Below are positions 6,641-13,518 of a stretch of DNA of 13,518 bases, in pieces. Under the pieces are notes generated by a model. That model had not been told where the DNA came from and made no database searches. It worked only from the letters and a program-made list of their open reading frames with translations. How positions within the stretch are numbered: the first letter of the stretch is position 1; each line of letters begins with the position of its first letter. The stretch is taken from positions 1-13,518 of the forward strand of contig CALVLO010000023.1 in NCBI GenBank assembly GCA_944338265.1, written 5' to 3'. Source of the stretch: an uncultured Clostridia bacterium. Lineage in GTDB: Bacteria; Bacillota; Clostridia; Christensenellales; Borkfalkiaceae. The position numbers were made by a program, and so were the translations under genes.

Positions 6641-7060
6641 ATGTCTATTTTCAGGCGTCACGGCGGCAAGCCGGAGAGTGAATACAGAAAGAAGGAATAT
6701 CTGATGTCGGCAATCGAATGGGAATTTTTCGGCTGTCTGAACAAGCTCTTGGCGCCTTCGGGCTACGTCGTTCAGCCGCATGTCCCGCTCATGTCGGTGA
6801 TCGAAAAACTCAAGCACTTCGCCTCCAGGCATGAAGATCTGCACGACGTCATCGATTTTTGCATCTTCGATGACGACTACCATCCGCTGCTCTTCATCGA
6901 GGTCGATGAGCAGGGCGAAGAGGGCGACGGCTCAAAAACGATGGATCGGGTGAGGGAGGTCCTCGCCGAAGCAAAGGTCCCGCTCGTGACCTTTTGGACG
7001 AACTACGGCGCCGATGAGGAGTATATCCGCGAACGGTTGCGGAAATATCTCAAGTTTTAA
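6641..7060 (+). CDS. DUF2726-like protein (nuclease-fold relative)
   Basis: A 139-residue soluble protein. The start at 6641 follows the zinc-ribbon stop by one base with AAGAAGAGG upstream; the longer frame from 6488 overlaps that gene and is rejected. The block HDVIDFCIFDDDYHPLLFIE followed by VDEQG (about residues 68-92) and the later KVPLVTFW resemble DUF2726, a family with a restriction-endonuclease-like fold. D72 and E87 could be the acidic pair, but D89 stands where a lysine is expected in a PD-(D/E)xK site, so catalytic activity is doubtful. A link to the adjacent zinc ribbon is suggested by their tight coupling. The family call is moderate and no substrate can be named. Confidence 0.65.
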   Translation: MSIFRRHGGKPESEYRKKEYLMSAIEWEFFGCLNKLLAPSGYVVQPHVPLMSVIEKLKHFASRHEDLHDVIDFCIFDDDYHPLLFIEVDEQGEEGDGSKTMDRVREVLAEAKVPLVTFWTNYGADEEYIRERLRKYLKF

Positions 7061-7087
7061 GGCGCGCCGTAAACAGATGAGGTACCA

Positions 7088-7810
7088 ATGAAAAATAATT
7101 TAATGACGCAGATGATCTACCGCATCGTGCTCTGCTGCGTTTCGGCGCTTGCCGTGCTGCTCTCGTGCGGGATCTTCTATGCAGGCAGCGGTTCGCATCC
7201 GCTTTCCTGGGAATTTCTCAAATATTATACGAACATCTCCAACTACTTCGTGTTCGCCGTCTCCGTCATCGTCTTGGCAGACAACGTAAAGCGGGTGCGC
7301 GCAGGGGAGCGGGAGGGGCATAACAACAAGATCCGCCTCTTGAAGTTTATGACGACGGTGATGATCCTCATCACCTGCCTCGTTTACTGCTGTCTGCTCG
7401 GCAAGCCGTATACGGCGGAATTTTGGCGCAATATCGCCAATCTCTCGCTGCACGTCGCCGCGCCCGTGCTGTTCATTTTGGATTTCTTCCTCTTCGATGA
7501 GCACAAGACGGTGAGCGTCTTCGCTCCGCTTTGGAGCACGGTCGTCCCGCTCGTCTATGTGGCGTATACCTTCTTTCTCGGCGCCGTCGTGCCGAACTTC
7601 AAGTATCCTTACTACTTCCTCGATGTCTCCAAGCTCGGTTACGGGGGTGTCATGCTGTGGGTGGTCGGGCTGCTCGCCGTGTTCATCGGGTTGGGATATC
7701 TGATGTGGCTGTACGATAAGCTCGTCAAAAAGGACGGAAAGTGGGTGCTGGATTTTTCCAAGCTGCCCAAGGAAGCGCCGCAGGCGCCCGCAGAAGAGAC
7801 AGAAGAATAA
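7088..7810 (+). CDS. Pr6Pr-family multi-pass membrane protein
   Basis: A 240-residue integral membrane protein with about six hydrophobic helices (near residues 10-30, 44-63, 90-107, 118-136, 144-166 and 185-209) and a charged C-terminal tail (KLPKEAPQAPAEETEE) likely in the cytosol. The block WEFLKYYTNISNYFVF, and FWRNIANLSLHVAAPVLFI with LDFFLFDE, match the bacterial Pr6Pr membrane family as I know it, which has no settled function. A TGAGG ribosome binding site precedes the ATG. It is the last gene of the operon: 27 bases after the DUF2726-like gene and followed at once by a rho-independent terminator. The family assignment is from motif memory only. Confidence 0.7.
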   Translation: MKNNLMTQMIYRIVLCCVSALAVLLSCGIFYAGSGSHPLSWEFLKYYTNISNYFVFAVSVIVLADNVKRVRAGEREGHNNKIRLLKFMTTVMILITCLVYCCLLGKPYTAEFWRNIANLSLHVAAPVLFILDFFLFDEHKTVSVFAPLWSTVVPLVYVAYTFFLGAVVPNFKYPYYFLDVSKLGYGGVMLWVVGLLAVFIGLGYLMWLYDKLVKKDGKWVLDFSKLPKEAPQAPAEETEE

Positions 7811-7816
7811 AAAAGT

Positions 7817-7840
7817 GCCGGCCGTTCGGTCGGCTTTTTT
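7817..7840 (+). terminator. Rho-independent terminator of the 5202-7810 operon
   Basis: A 7-bp stem GCCGGCC/GGTCGGC (one G-T pair) with loop GTTC, followed by six T. It begins 6 bases after the Pr6Pr stop codon. Confidence 0.85.
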
Positions 7841-7862
7841 GATGGGGGAAATGCCGCGGGCG

Positions 7863-7891
7863 GACATTTTCCGCGCCCATCCGCATACACT
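7863..7891 (+). promoter_or_regulatory. Possible sigma-E-type promoter of the ylmC/ymxH gene
   Basis: CATACACT (7884-7891) matches the SigE -10 consensus CATACA-T. Upstream, GACATTTT (7863-7870) is a loose -35 at 13 bp. A sporulation-family gene follows. Against it: the start point would fall at the start codon (7897), leaving no leader. Confidence 0.35.
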
Positions 7892-7896
7892 ACAAT

Positions 7897-8232
7897 GTGG
7901 AGACGAGTTTTTCGGAATTGCATAGCAAGGAGGTCGTCAACCTCACCGATGGCAAGCGCCTCGGTAAGGTGTGCGATGTGGTGTTCACCTTCCCCGAAGG
8001 GCGCGTGCAGGGCATCGTTGCCCCCGGGGGAAGGGGGCTGCGTTGGGGGCGCGCAGAGCTCTTTATCGAGCTCAGGTGCGTCAAAAAGATCGGCGTTGAC
8101 GTCGTGCTCGTCGAGGTGCGTTCCGCGCCCAAACCCGAAAAGCGCGGCAAATGGGGAAGGGGCGAGCCGTCCTCCCCGCCGCCTCCGCCGCACCCTCCGA
8201 TGGACCGCCGCGACTACGGCGAATACGAATAA
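7897..8232 (+). CDS. YlmC/YmxH-family sporulation protein (PRC-barrel)
   Basis: A 111-residue protein. Residues 1-75 form a PRC-barrel: SELHSKEVVNLTDGKRLGKVCDVVF, then GRVQGIVAPGG and LFIELRCVKKIGVDVVLVEV, the standard YlmC/YmxH pattern (shown here in pieces). The C-terminal 35 residues are a low-complexity tail rich in K, R, G and P with a run of prolines. The start is GTG at 7897 because it gives METSFSEL, the family N-terminus; no ribosome binding site is visible, and an ATG two bases earlier is in another frame. In many Firmicutes this family member lies directly after sigG; here 3.9 kb separate them. A precise role in sporulation is not known. It ends before a strong bidirectional terminator. 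Confidence 0.85.
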   Translation: METSFSELHSKEVVNLTDGKRLGKVCDVVFTFPEGRVQGIVAPGGRGLRWGRAELFIELRCVKKIGVDVVLVEVRSAPKPEKRGKWGRGEPSSPPPPPHPPMDRRDYGEYE

Positions 8233-8254
8233 ACGGGCATTTTATGCAAACTGC

Positions 8255-8281
8255 ATAGTAGTATGTCTGGCATATTACTAT
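8255..8281. repeat. Imperfect hairpin between ylmC and the bidirectional terminator
   Basis: Arms ATAGTAGTATG and CATATTACTAT pair over 11 positions with one G-T, loop TCTGG. There is no T-run, so it is a weak terminator candidate or an mRNA 3' end-protecting hairpin. Confidence 0.5.
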
Positions 8282-8303
8282 ATTTTAAGGCAAAAAAGCA
8301 TAT

Positions 8304-8338
8304 AAAAACAGCTCTGCGGCGTTTGCAGAGCTGTTTTT
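8304..8338. terminator. Bidirectional terminator between ylmC and the dnaD-like gene
   Basis: A perfect 14-bp inverted repeat (AAAAACAGCTCTGC, loop of 7, complement) giving a GC stem with a T-run on each strand. It ends both the rightward ylmC transcript and the leftward dnaD-like transcript; the latter gene's stop is 7 bases away. Confidence 0.93.
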
Positions 8339-8345
8339 GCATGCG

Positions 8346-10058
8346 TTATTCGTGATAGCAATCGCACATTTTTCCGTCGGGCAGGAAGCCCGTATCCGAG
8401 CACTTCGTACAGGAGAATTTGGGCAGAAAGTCCGCTTCGGCAAGCCCGAGGCGCGCCAATGCTTCGCTGCGGGCGGCGCGTGCATCTTGGATGCGCGCGC
8501 GGATGGCGGGGAGCTCCTCGGGGGAGAACACCTCTGCCTTTGCAAGATCGATCTCCGCCTTTTTGAGCGCCTTGTCCGCCTCCGAGAATTGCGCGTCGCG
8601 GGCGGCGCGCTCCTTGATGCGCTCCGCCCGTTCAAGGGCGGCATTGCGGCGCAGCGCATACCAGCGTTCGCGCGCGCTGCGGGCATCGGCGTTGATATCC
8701 GCCTTGGTGCGGAAGTCGCGGGGGGCTGTTTGCGCGTGCTCCGTCCGCTCGGGGAGCGCGCCGGGTTCGGAGATGCCTTCCTGCTTCCACGCGGAGAGCA
8801 GCTTGTTCATGTAGGGCAAGGGGGATGCCGCGCCCGCACTGCGCTTGGCTGCCTCTGCAATGAGGGCGTCCGAAAGCCCCCATTGCTTCCATGCGGCAAC
8901 GGCGTCGAGCGCGGTGAGCGTCTTTTTGATGACGCCGCACAGCGGCTGCAATTTTTGCAGGTATTTGAGCTCGCTCTCCCGCTTGGCGCAGTACGCTTTC
9001 ACGCGCGCGTCGTCCACGATGCCCGCACTGTATAACTGATCGATGAGGGCGTCCGTCTCCGGAAAACCGAACGAAAGCTTCATCCCGAGCCCCGCAATGC
9101 ACTGCAAGCTTTCTTCGCTGTAACCGCGTTCCAGCCATTTTTCGGCGTATTCCTCGGCAAAGGGGCGGGGATTTTGCACCTTGACGCCGAGCTTGCGGGC
9201 AACTTTGTAGACGGCGGAGGTGAGCGCCTCGCGCTGCTTGATGTATGCGCGCGCATCGCGCTCGGTAAACACGGATTTTTCCGCGAGTTCATCCACGAGG
9301 GTGCCGAGCGAGGCGAGCGAGCCCTTTTTCATAAACTCCGCGCAGGCGACAACGGCGCCCGTCTCCATGCCGCGGGCAGCCCACTGTTCGAGGAGCGCAT
9401 AGTCGCTCTCCTGCGGCTTTCTGTAAATGCCGAGCAAGCCGAAGAGCTTGGTAAGCTCCTTTTCACGGGCGTTGAAGTCGGCGAGGTCCGCCTCCACCTG
9501 GTCGTAGGTGTATTTGTGCTCGCGGCACAGCTTTTGCGCCTTATTGAGGATGTGCGCCGCCGAGAGCTTTTCGCCGTCCTTTTTCACGCAGTACTCCGCA
9601 ACGAGCAAAAACGCCTGCTGCTCCATGGGCTCGCGCTCCAAAAATTCGAGGATGCGCTGCATTTCGTAGGGTTTGAAGTCCTTTTGCGCGCGCTGCAGCA
9701 GTTTGTAGAGCTCGCGGTTGAACGCGGCGTACTTTTCGGGACGGACGCTCTTGGGCTTTCCCGCCGCCGTGCTCACGGGGAGGTATTCGATCATGAGCGG
9801 CGCACGGGAGAGGATGCGCACGAGGTCGCACTCCTCCCAAAATTCAAAGATCTCCAAAAGGCGCGCGGGGGAAAGGCGCAGCAGCTTTGCCGCCGTCTCC
9901 GCATCGAAGTCTCCCGCGCATTGGCACAGATACAGCCCGTACAGATAGACGCGGACGGCATCCCCGTCTGCCTGCGGCAGATATTTTGTGATGAACTGAT
10001 TTTCCACGCTCGTGAACATATTGGCGGTAAAATCTTTCGAGAACGCGGCAAACGACAT
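8346..10058 (-). CDS. DnaD-family primosome protein with DnaC-type zinc module
   Basis: A 570-residue protein. Residues 1-95 form the DnaD/DnaB winged-helix domain (FITKYLPQADGDAVRVYLYG, LYLCQ). Residues about 115-200 and 205-275 look like DnaD C-terminal (DnaB_2) domains, the second with YRKPQESDYALLEQWAARGM. Residues about 450-570 are different: a charged helical stretch (RERWYALRRNAALERAERIKE) ending in FSCTKCSDTGFLPDGKMCDC, with C550, C553, C565 and C567 as zinc ligands. That is the arrangement at the N-terminus of DnaC/DnaI-type helicase loaders, where the AAA+ domain follows. Here the gene stops at once and only a terminator follows. The likely role is loading of the replicative helicase, a partner for a separate loader. 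The start has GGAGAG upstream. Family membership is firm for the DnaD part. Confidence 0.85.
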   Translation of the reverse strand: MSFAAFSKDFTANMFTSVENQFITKYLPQADGDAVRVYLYGLYLCQCAGDFDAETAAKLLRLSPARLLEIFEFWEECDLVRILSRAPLMIEYLPVSTAAGKPKSVRPEKYAAFNRELYKLLQRAQKDFKPYEMQRILEFLEREPMEQQAFLLVAEYCVKKDGEKLSAAHILNKAQKLCREHKYTYDQVEADLADFNAREKELTKLFGLLGIYRKPQESDYALLEQWAARGMETGAVVACAEFMKKGSLASLGTLVDELAEKSVFTERDARAYIKQREALTSAVYKVARKLGVKVQNPRPFAEEYAEKWLERGYSEESLQCIAGLGMKLSFGFPETDALIDQLYSAGIVDDARVKAYCAKRESELKYLQKLQPLCGVIKKTLTALDAVAAWKQWGLSDALIAEAAKRSAGAASPLPYMNKLLSAWKQEGISEPGALPERTEHAQTAPRDFRTKADINADARSARERWYALRRNAALERAERIKERAARDAQFSEADKALKKAEIDLAKAEVFSPEELPAIRARIQDARAARSEALARLGLAEADFLPKFSCTKCSDTGFLPDGKMCDCYHE

Positions 10059-10094
10059 TTTTTCTCTCCACGGCGCGCGGGCAGCCCCGAACGC

Positions 10095-10123
10095 TTGCTT
10101 TTTTTTCAGCTTCGTTATATAAT
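10095..10123 (+). promoter_or_regulatory. Sigma-A promoter of sbcDC
   Basis: Plus strand: -35 TTGCTT (10095-10100), 17-bp spacer, -10 TATAAT (10118-10123). Start near 10130, about 70 bases before the sbcD ATG. It lies inside the leader of the opposing dnaD-like transcript. Confidence 0.6.
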
Positions 10124-10133
10124 ATCGTTATTG

Positions 10134-10162
10134 AGTATACCATACTTGGCGGCAAATTGCAA
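10134..10162 (-). promoter_or_regulatory. Sigma-A promoter of the dnaD-like gene
   Basis: Minus strand: -35 TTGCAA (10157-10162), 17-bp spacer, -10 TATACT (10134-10139) preceded by TGG as an extended -10. Start near 10127, running leftward through the opposing promoter to the ATG at 10058. Confidence 0.65.
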
Positions 10163-10198
10163 TTTATTTGCGGTACGCCGTCCGAGGCATTTCTTCTC

Positions 10199-11353
10199 AT
10201 GAGGCTTTTGCACACTTCCGATTGGCACATCGGCAAACGGCTGATGGACAGAGAGCGCCTTCCCGAACAGGAAGAAGCGCTTTTGGAGCTCGTCCGCATC
10301 TGCGAGGAGGAGAGGGTGGACGTCGTCCTCGTCGCGGGGGACGTCTTCGATACCTTTCTGCCTTCCGCCGATGCCGAGGAGGTGTTTTTCCGCGCCGTCA
10401 AACAGCTCGCGGGGGAGCGCCGCGCCGTGGTGATCGTCAGCGGCAATCACGATGACGGCATCCGTCTCGCTGCCTCCGCGCCGCTCTCTGCGGAGGAGGG
10501 CATCTACCTCTTCGGCGGCGGACGGCATCCGCACGCGGGGAGCGCCATGCGCGGCGTGCATGCGCTTTCGGTGGGCGAGCATCATATCCTTTTGGAAAAC
10601 GAGCGGGGGGAGCGGGTGTATGTGAACGCGCTGCCCTACCCCAACGAGGCGCGCCTCAAAGAGGAGAAGACGGAAGAGCTGTACGCGCAAAAGGTCGCGC
10701 GGTGGATCGCGCGCGGGGAAGAGGCGCGGGAAGCGGGCACGCCCTATGTGCTTTTGACCCATCTCTTCGCCGCGGGCGGAAAGGTGAGCGAGAGCGAGCG
10801 GGATATCGAGCTCGGCGGGGCGCGCATCGTGCCGCTCTCCGTCTTCCCGCAGGGGGCGTTTACGGCGCTCGGGCACCTGCATAAGCGCCAACGCCTGCGC
10901 GATAACGTGTATTACAGCGGTTCGCTTTTGCAATATTCCTTCGACGAGGCAGAGATCCCCAAAAGCGTTGCGATCTTAAAGACGGAGGGGGAGAACATCG
11001 TCCTCGAAAAGGAAGTCCCGCTCACGGCGGGCAAAAAGCTCGTCCGCCTCGAGGCGGCAGGCGTGGAACAGGCGCTCGGGCTGCTCGGGCGGTACGAGGG
11101 CGCGTTTGTGGAACTTACGCTGCACCTTACGGCGCCGCTCACCGCGCAGGAGACGCTCTCCTTGCGCGATGCGAACGAGGGGCTCGTCTCCCTCATCGTG
11201 CGCACGCAAGCTTCCGCCGCCGCGCCCGCCGTCGTGCGCAGCGCGCTCTCTTCGGAGGAACTGTTCACGGAATACTACAAATCTGTATACGGCGAAGCGC
11301 CCTCTGCGGAACTCAAAGAGGCGTTCTTGCAGCTGTTGGGGGAGGGCGCATGA
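10199..11353 (+). CDS. sbcD: Exonuclease SbcD (Mre11-type nuclease subunit)
   Basis: SbcD is the metal-dependent phosphoesterase subunit of the SbcCD complex, which with the SbcC ATPase degrades double-stranded ends and cuts DNA hairpins and protein-blocked ends. All catalytic motifs are present in order: SDWHIG (D8, H10), AGDVFD (D48), SGNHDD (N83, H84), LTHLF (H188) and ALGHLHK (H226, H228). The 384-residue length from the ATG at 10199 is normal, and the protein begins MRLLHTSDWHIGKRL as family members do; the frame is open upstream to 10157 but that part would cross the opposing promoter. The C-terminal part (about 280-384) is the SbcC-binding/capping region. The stop overlaps the sbcC start as ATGA, so the two are translationally coupled. 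The ribosome binding site (CCGAGG) is weak. Confidence 0.96.
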   Translation: MRLLHTSDWHIGKRLMDRERLPEQEEALLELVRICEEERVDVVLVAGDVFDTFLPSADAEEVFFRAVKQLAGERRAVVIVSGNHDDGIRLAASAPLSAEEGIYLFGGGRHPHAGSAMRGVHALSVGEHHILLENERGERVYVNALPYPNEARLKEEKTEELYAQKVARWIARGEEAREAGTPYVLLTHLFAAGGKVSESERDIELGGARIVPLSVFPQGAFTALGHLHKRQRLRDNVYYSGSLLQYSFDEAEIPKSVAILKTEGENIVLEKEVPLTAGKKLVRLEAAGVEQALGLLGRYEGAFVELTLHLTAPLTAQETLSLRDANEGLVSLIVRTQASAAAPAVVRSALSSEELFTEYYKSVYGEAPSAELKEAFLQLLGEGA

Positions 11354-13518
11354 AACCCGTCTATCTCTCCTTTTGCGGCATCAATTCCTTTTCGGAGCGC
11401 GCCGAGATCGACTTCGAAAAACTTTTGGAGTACGGCATCTTCGGCATCTTCGGCGATACGGGCTCGGGCAAGAGCACCATTTTGGATTGCATCGGGTTTG
11501 CGCTCTACGGCAACGTGGCGCGCTCCCGTTCGGGCAGCATCGCCGATATCATCAACTACAATGCAGACCGGGCGGACGTCGCCTTTGAATTTGAGATCTT
11601 TTTTGAAGGCAAGCGCAGGCGTTTCCGCGCCGAGCGCGAACTCAAACGCAAGAACGCCGCGCAGTCTGCCAAGGTGTTCGAGCGGGAAGAGGGGCGGCTG
11701 ACGGCGCTCGCGGACGGCGTGCGCGAGAGCAACGCGCTGTTGGAGCGCATCGTCGGGCTCGAGCAGAAGGATTTTGAAAAGTGCATCGCTCTTCCGCAGG
11801 GGGAGTTCGCGCAGTTCGTCAAATCTGCGCGCGGCGATAGGCTCAAACTCGTCTCGCGGCTGTTCGATCTGGAAAGCTACGGCGAGGGGCTCGTCAAACG
11901 GGCAGGCGGAAAGCTCGCCGAGGCAAGGCAGGCGCTCGAAGTGACGGATGCCCGCCTCGAACAGTACGCAGAGATGACGAAAGAGCGCGTTGCCGCGCTC
12001 GCCAAAGAGGCGGAGGAGGGCGCCGCGCGGGAGGCTGCCATGCAGGCGGAACTTTCGTGCCTGCGCAAGGAGGCGGAAGCGCTTGCCGAGAAGGTGCGCC
12101 GCCGTGCCGAGCGCGACCGCGCGAGCGCAGAGATGGCAAAGCTGGAAGCGCGGCGCGAGGAGATGAAGGTGCTGAGCGGCGAGTTGGACCGCCTCGATAA
12201 AGCCGCCGCCGCGGTGAAAACGGCGCAGGAAGCGAAGACATGCCGCCTTCGCGCCGCCGAACGGGCAAAATCCCTGCAAACGGCGCGCGAAGCCGTAAAG
12301 CGCGCGGAGGAGGCGGAGCGCTCGCTTTCCGCGTGGGACGGGAAAAAAGCCGAAGAGGCGGAGCGCGTGCTCGCCGAGCGCATCGCAGCAGCCAAGGCGC
12401 GGCGGGTGACGGCGGAGGAGCTCGCGCGGGCAAAGGCGCAGCTTGCCGCCGCGGAACGCGCGTTTGCCGAGGAAAAGGGCGTCTTCCGTGATTTTTCCTA
12501 TGATGAGGAGCGCGCCAAGCTCGAACGGGCGGCGGCAGCGCTCGGGACGGAGGACTTCGCGGGCTATCTCGAGCGGCACGCCAAGTCGCTCTTTCAGGGG
12601 GAGTACGCGCAGTTTGCCGCAGAGCTTACCGCGCTCACGCAAAAACATGCCCAAATCGAGGCGGACAGCCGTCCGCTCATCCAAAAATACAGTGCGCTCG
12701 CCTCGGGCGAGCGGCCTGATCCCGATGCGCTCCGCGCGCAGTTCGAGGCGCGGCAAAAAGAGCGCGCCAAGATCGAGCAGGCGCTGCTCGGATTGGAGAA
12801 GGCGAAGGGGCGCTACGATCTGCACCTCGAAAATCTCCGCCGCCTGAGCGCCGAGATCGGGGAGACGAAGGCGCGCATCGCCCGCCTCGGCGGGGCGGAA
12901 ACGCCCGAAGAGGAGCCCGTTGCCGCCATGGAAGCGCGGCTTGCCGCGCTGCGAGCAGAGCGCAGCCGCCATGCAGAACGTGCGGAGGCGGCGCGCAGCG
13001 CCCTTACGGAGGCGCGCACGGCAGAGGTGCGGGCGGCATCGGAGAGCGCTGCCGCACAGGAAGCTTTGGAGAGCGCAAACAGGCGGCTTTCGGAGGCGCT
13101 CGCCGTGGGCGCGTTCGCAAGCGCGGAGGAGGCTGCGGCACTCTCGGCAAAGTACGGGGATCCCGCCCTCGCGCGGGCGCGCGTGGAAAAATTCCGCGAT
13201 GATTGGGCGTCCGTCCGTTCCCGTCTGCGCGAGCTGAGCGCGGAAGATCTCTCTTCCGCCACGGACGAGGCGTACAGGGCGCTCTCGCAAAAGCTGCTTG
13301 CGGCGGAGGGGGAAGCCAAAACGTGCGCGCAGGCGCTCGCCGTCGGACGGGAGGCACTCTCCCGCGCCGAAGCGGGGTTCAGGGAACGGCGCGTGCTCGA
13401 AAAGGAGCGCGCCGCACAGGAGAAGCAGCTTGCGCTCTATGAACGGTTGAGAAAGCTCCTCGAGGGCAATAAATTTATGGAATTTGTTGCGGAGGAGTAT
13501 TTGCAGACGGTGGCGGCA
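11350..13518 (+). CDS. sbcC: Exonuclease SbcC (Rad50-type ATPase), 3' part missing
   Basis: SbcC is the SMC-like ATPase subunit that opens and closes the SbcD nuclease on DNA. The frame is open from the ATG at 11350 to the window edge, 723 residues. Walker A is GDTGSGKST (35-43), the Q-loop is LPQGEFAQF (Q150), and the N-terminus KPVYLSFCGINSF is typical. Residues about 175-690 are an Ala/Glu/Arg-rich coiled coil with an apparent break around 380-460. NKFMEFVAEEYLQTVAA at the end marks the start of the C-terminal ATPase half, so signature motif and Walker B lie beyond the window. Only six cysteines are present (9, 49, 145, 237, 298, 659), with no C-x2-C zinc hook anywhere in the coiled coil. 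The start overlaps sbcD by ATGA. Confidence 0.95.
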   Translation, partial: MKPVYLSFCGINSFSERAEIDFEKLLEYGIFGIFGDTGSGKSTILDCIGFALYGNVARSRSGSIADIINYNADRADVAFEFEIFFEGKRRRFRAERELKRKNAAQSAKVFEREEGRLTALADGVRESNALLERIVGLEQKDFEKCIALPQGEFAQFVKSARGDRLKLVSRLFDLESYGEGLVKRAGGKLAEARQALEVTDARLEQYAEMTKERVAALAKEAEEGAAREAAMQAELSCLRKEAEALAEKVRRRAERDRASAEMAKLEARREEMKVLSGELDRLDKAAAAVKTAQEAKTCRLRAAERAKSLQTAREAVKRAEEAERSLSAWDGKKAEEAERVLAERIAAAKARRVTAEELARAKAQLAAAERAFAEEKGVFRDFSYDEERAKLERAAAALGTEDFAGYLERHAKSLFQGEYAQFAAELTALTQKHAQIEADSRPLIQKYSALASGERPDPDALRAQFEARQKERAKIEQALLGLEKAKGRYDLHLENLRRLSAEIGETKARIARLGGAETPEEEPVAAMEARLAALRAERSRHAERAEAARSALTEARTAEVRAASESAAAQEALESANRRLSEALAVGAFASAEEAAALSAKYGDPALARARVEKFRDDWASVRSRLRELSAEDLSSATDEAYRALSQKLLAAEGEAKTCAQALAVGREALSRAEAGFRERRVLEKERAAQEKQLALYERLRKLLEGNKFMEFVAEEYLQTVAA

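Noticed and set aside
5157..7068. GGCGCGCC at 5157 and again at about 7061 as element ends
   Set aside because: An 8-bp GC palindrome is expected by chance in high-GC DNA and nothing around the two copies is shared.
8337..10202. Long plus-strand frames opposite the dnaD-like gene
   Set aside because: Antisense shadows of a GC-rich coding sequence; no start signals or recognisable motifs.
11275..13290. Long antisense open frame of 671 aa opposite sbcC
   Set aside because: Mirror of a high-GC coiled-coil gene; Arg/Leu/Ala-rich with no domain. The plus frame is clearly SbcC.
1..13518. CRISPR arrays, tRNA, rRNA, insertion sequences
   Set aside because: No regularly spaced repeats, cloverleaf, rRNA signature or transposase gene was seen.

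Overview
The window is a stretch of chromosome from a spore-forming Clostridia-type Firmicute with high G+C and strong codon bias. The evidence is the sporulation cluster spoIIGA-sigE-sigG, a YlmC/YmxH-family sporulation protein, a DnaD-type primosome protein and sbcDC. An uncultured gut lineage (Christensenellales-like) is plausible, but the sequence alone does not prove it.

Region by region. 1-650 has no credible protein gene. On the minus strand a very good sigma-A promoter (623-650) fires into more than 600 bases of purine-rich, stem-rich sequence that runs off the left edge, best explained as a large structured non-coding RNA. 753-1493 (minus) is a CBS-pair protein with a helical N-terminus carrying an R-x4-H motif. 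1670-4022 is spoIIGA, sigE and sigG, the mother-cell and forespore sigma factor locus; SpoIIGA is the membrane protease that activates pro-SigE. Its frame runs 185 bases into sigE instead of stopping at the sigE start.

4031-7840 looks like an insertion between sigG and ylmC, which are neighbours in many relatives. It holds a frameshifted small serine recombinase (minus). Just upstream of it, two 28-bp near-palindromes in inverted orientation flank an 86-bp segment that contains a promoter: the layout of an invertible promoter switch. To the right is a four-gene rightward operon: a membrane-anchored protein ending in a uL15-like domain, a small zinc ribbon, a DUF2726-like protein and a Pr6Pr-type membrane protein, closed by a rho-independent terminator.

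7897-8232 is the ylmC/ymxH-family gene. A perfect bidirectional hairpin terminator (8304-8338) separates it from a convergent DnaD-family gene (8346-10058, minus), whose C-terminus carries the zinc module normally found at the N-terminus of the DnaC/DnaI helicase loader. From 10095 two promoters face each other, one for the dnaD-like gene and one for sbcD. sbcD and sbcC overlap by ATGA and form the SbcCD (Mre11/Rad50-type) nuclease operon; sbcC runs off the right edge. No tRNA, rRNA, CRISPR or insertion sequence was seen.
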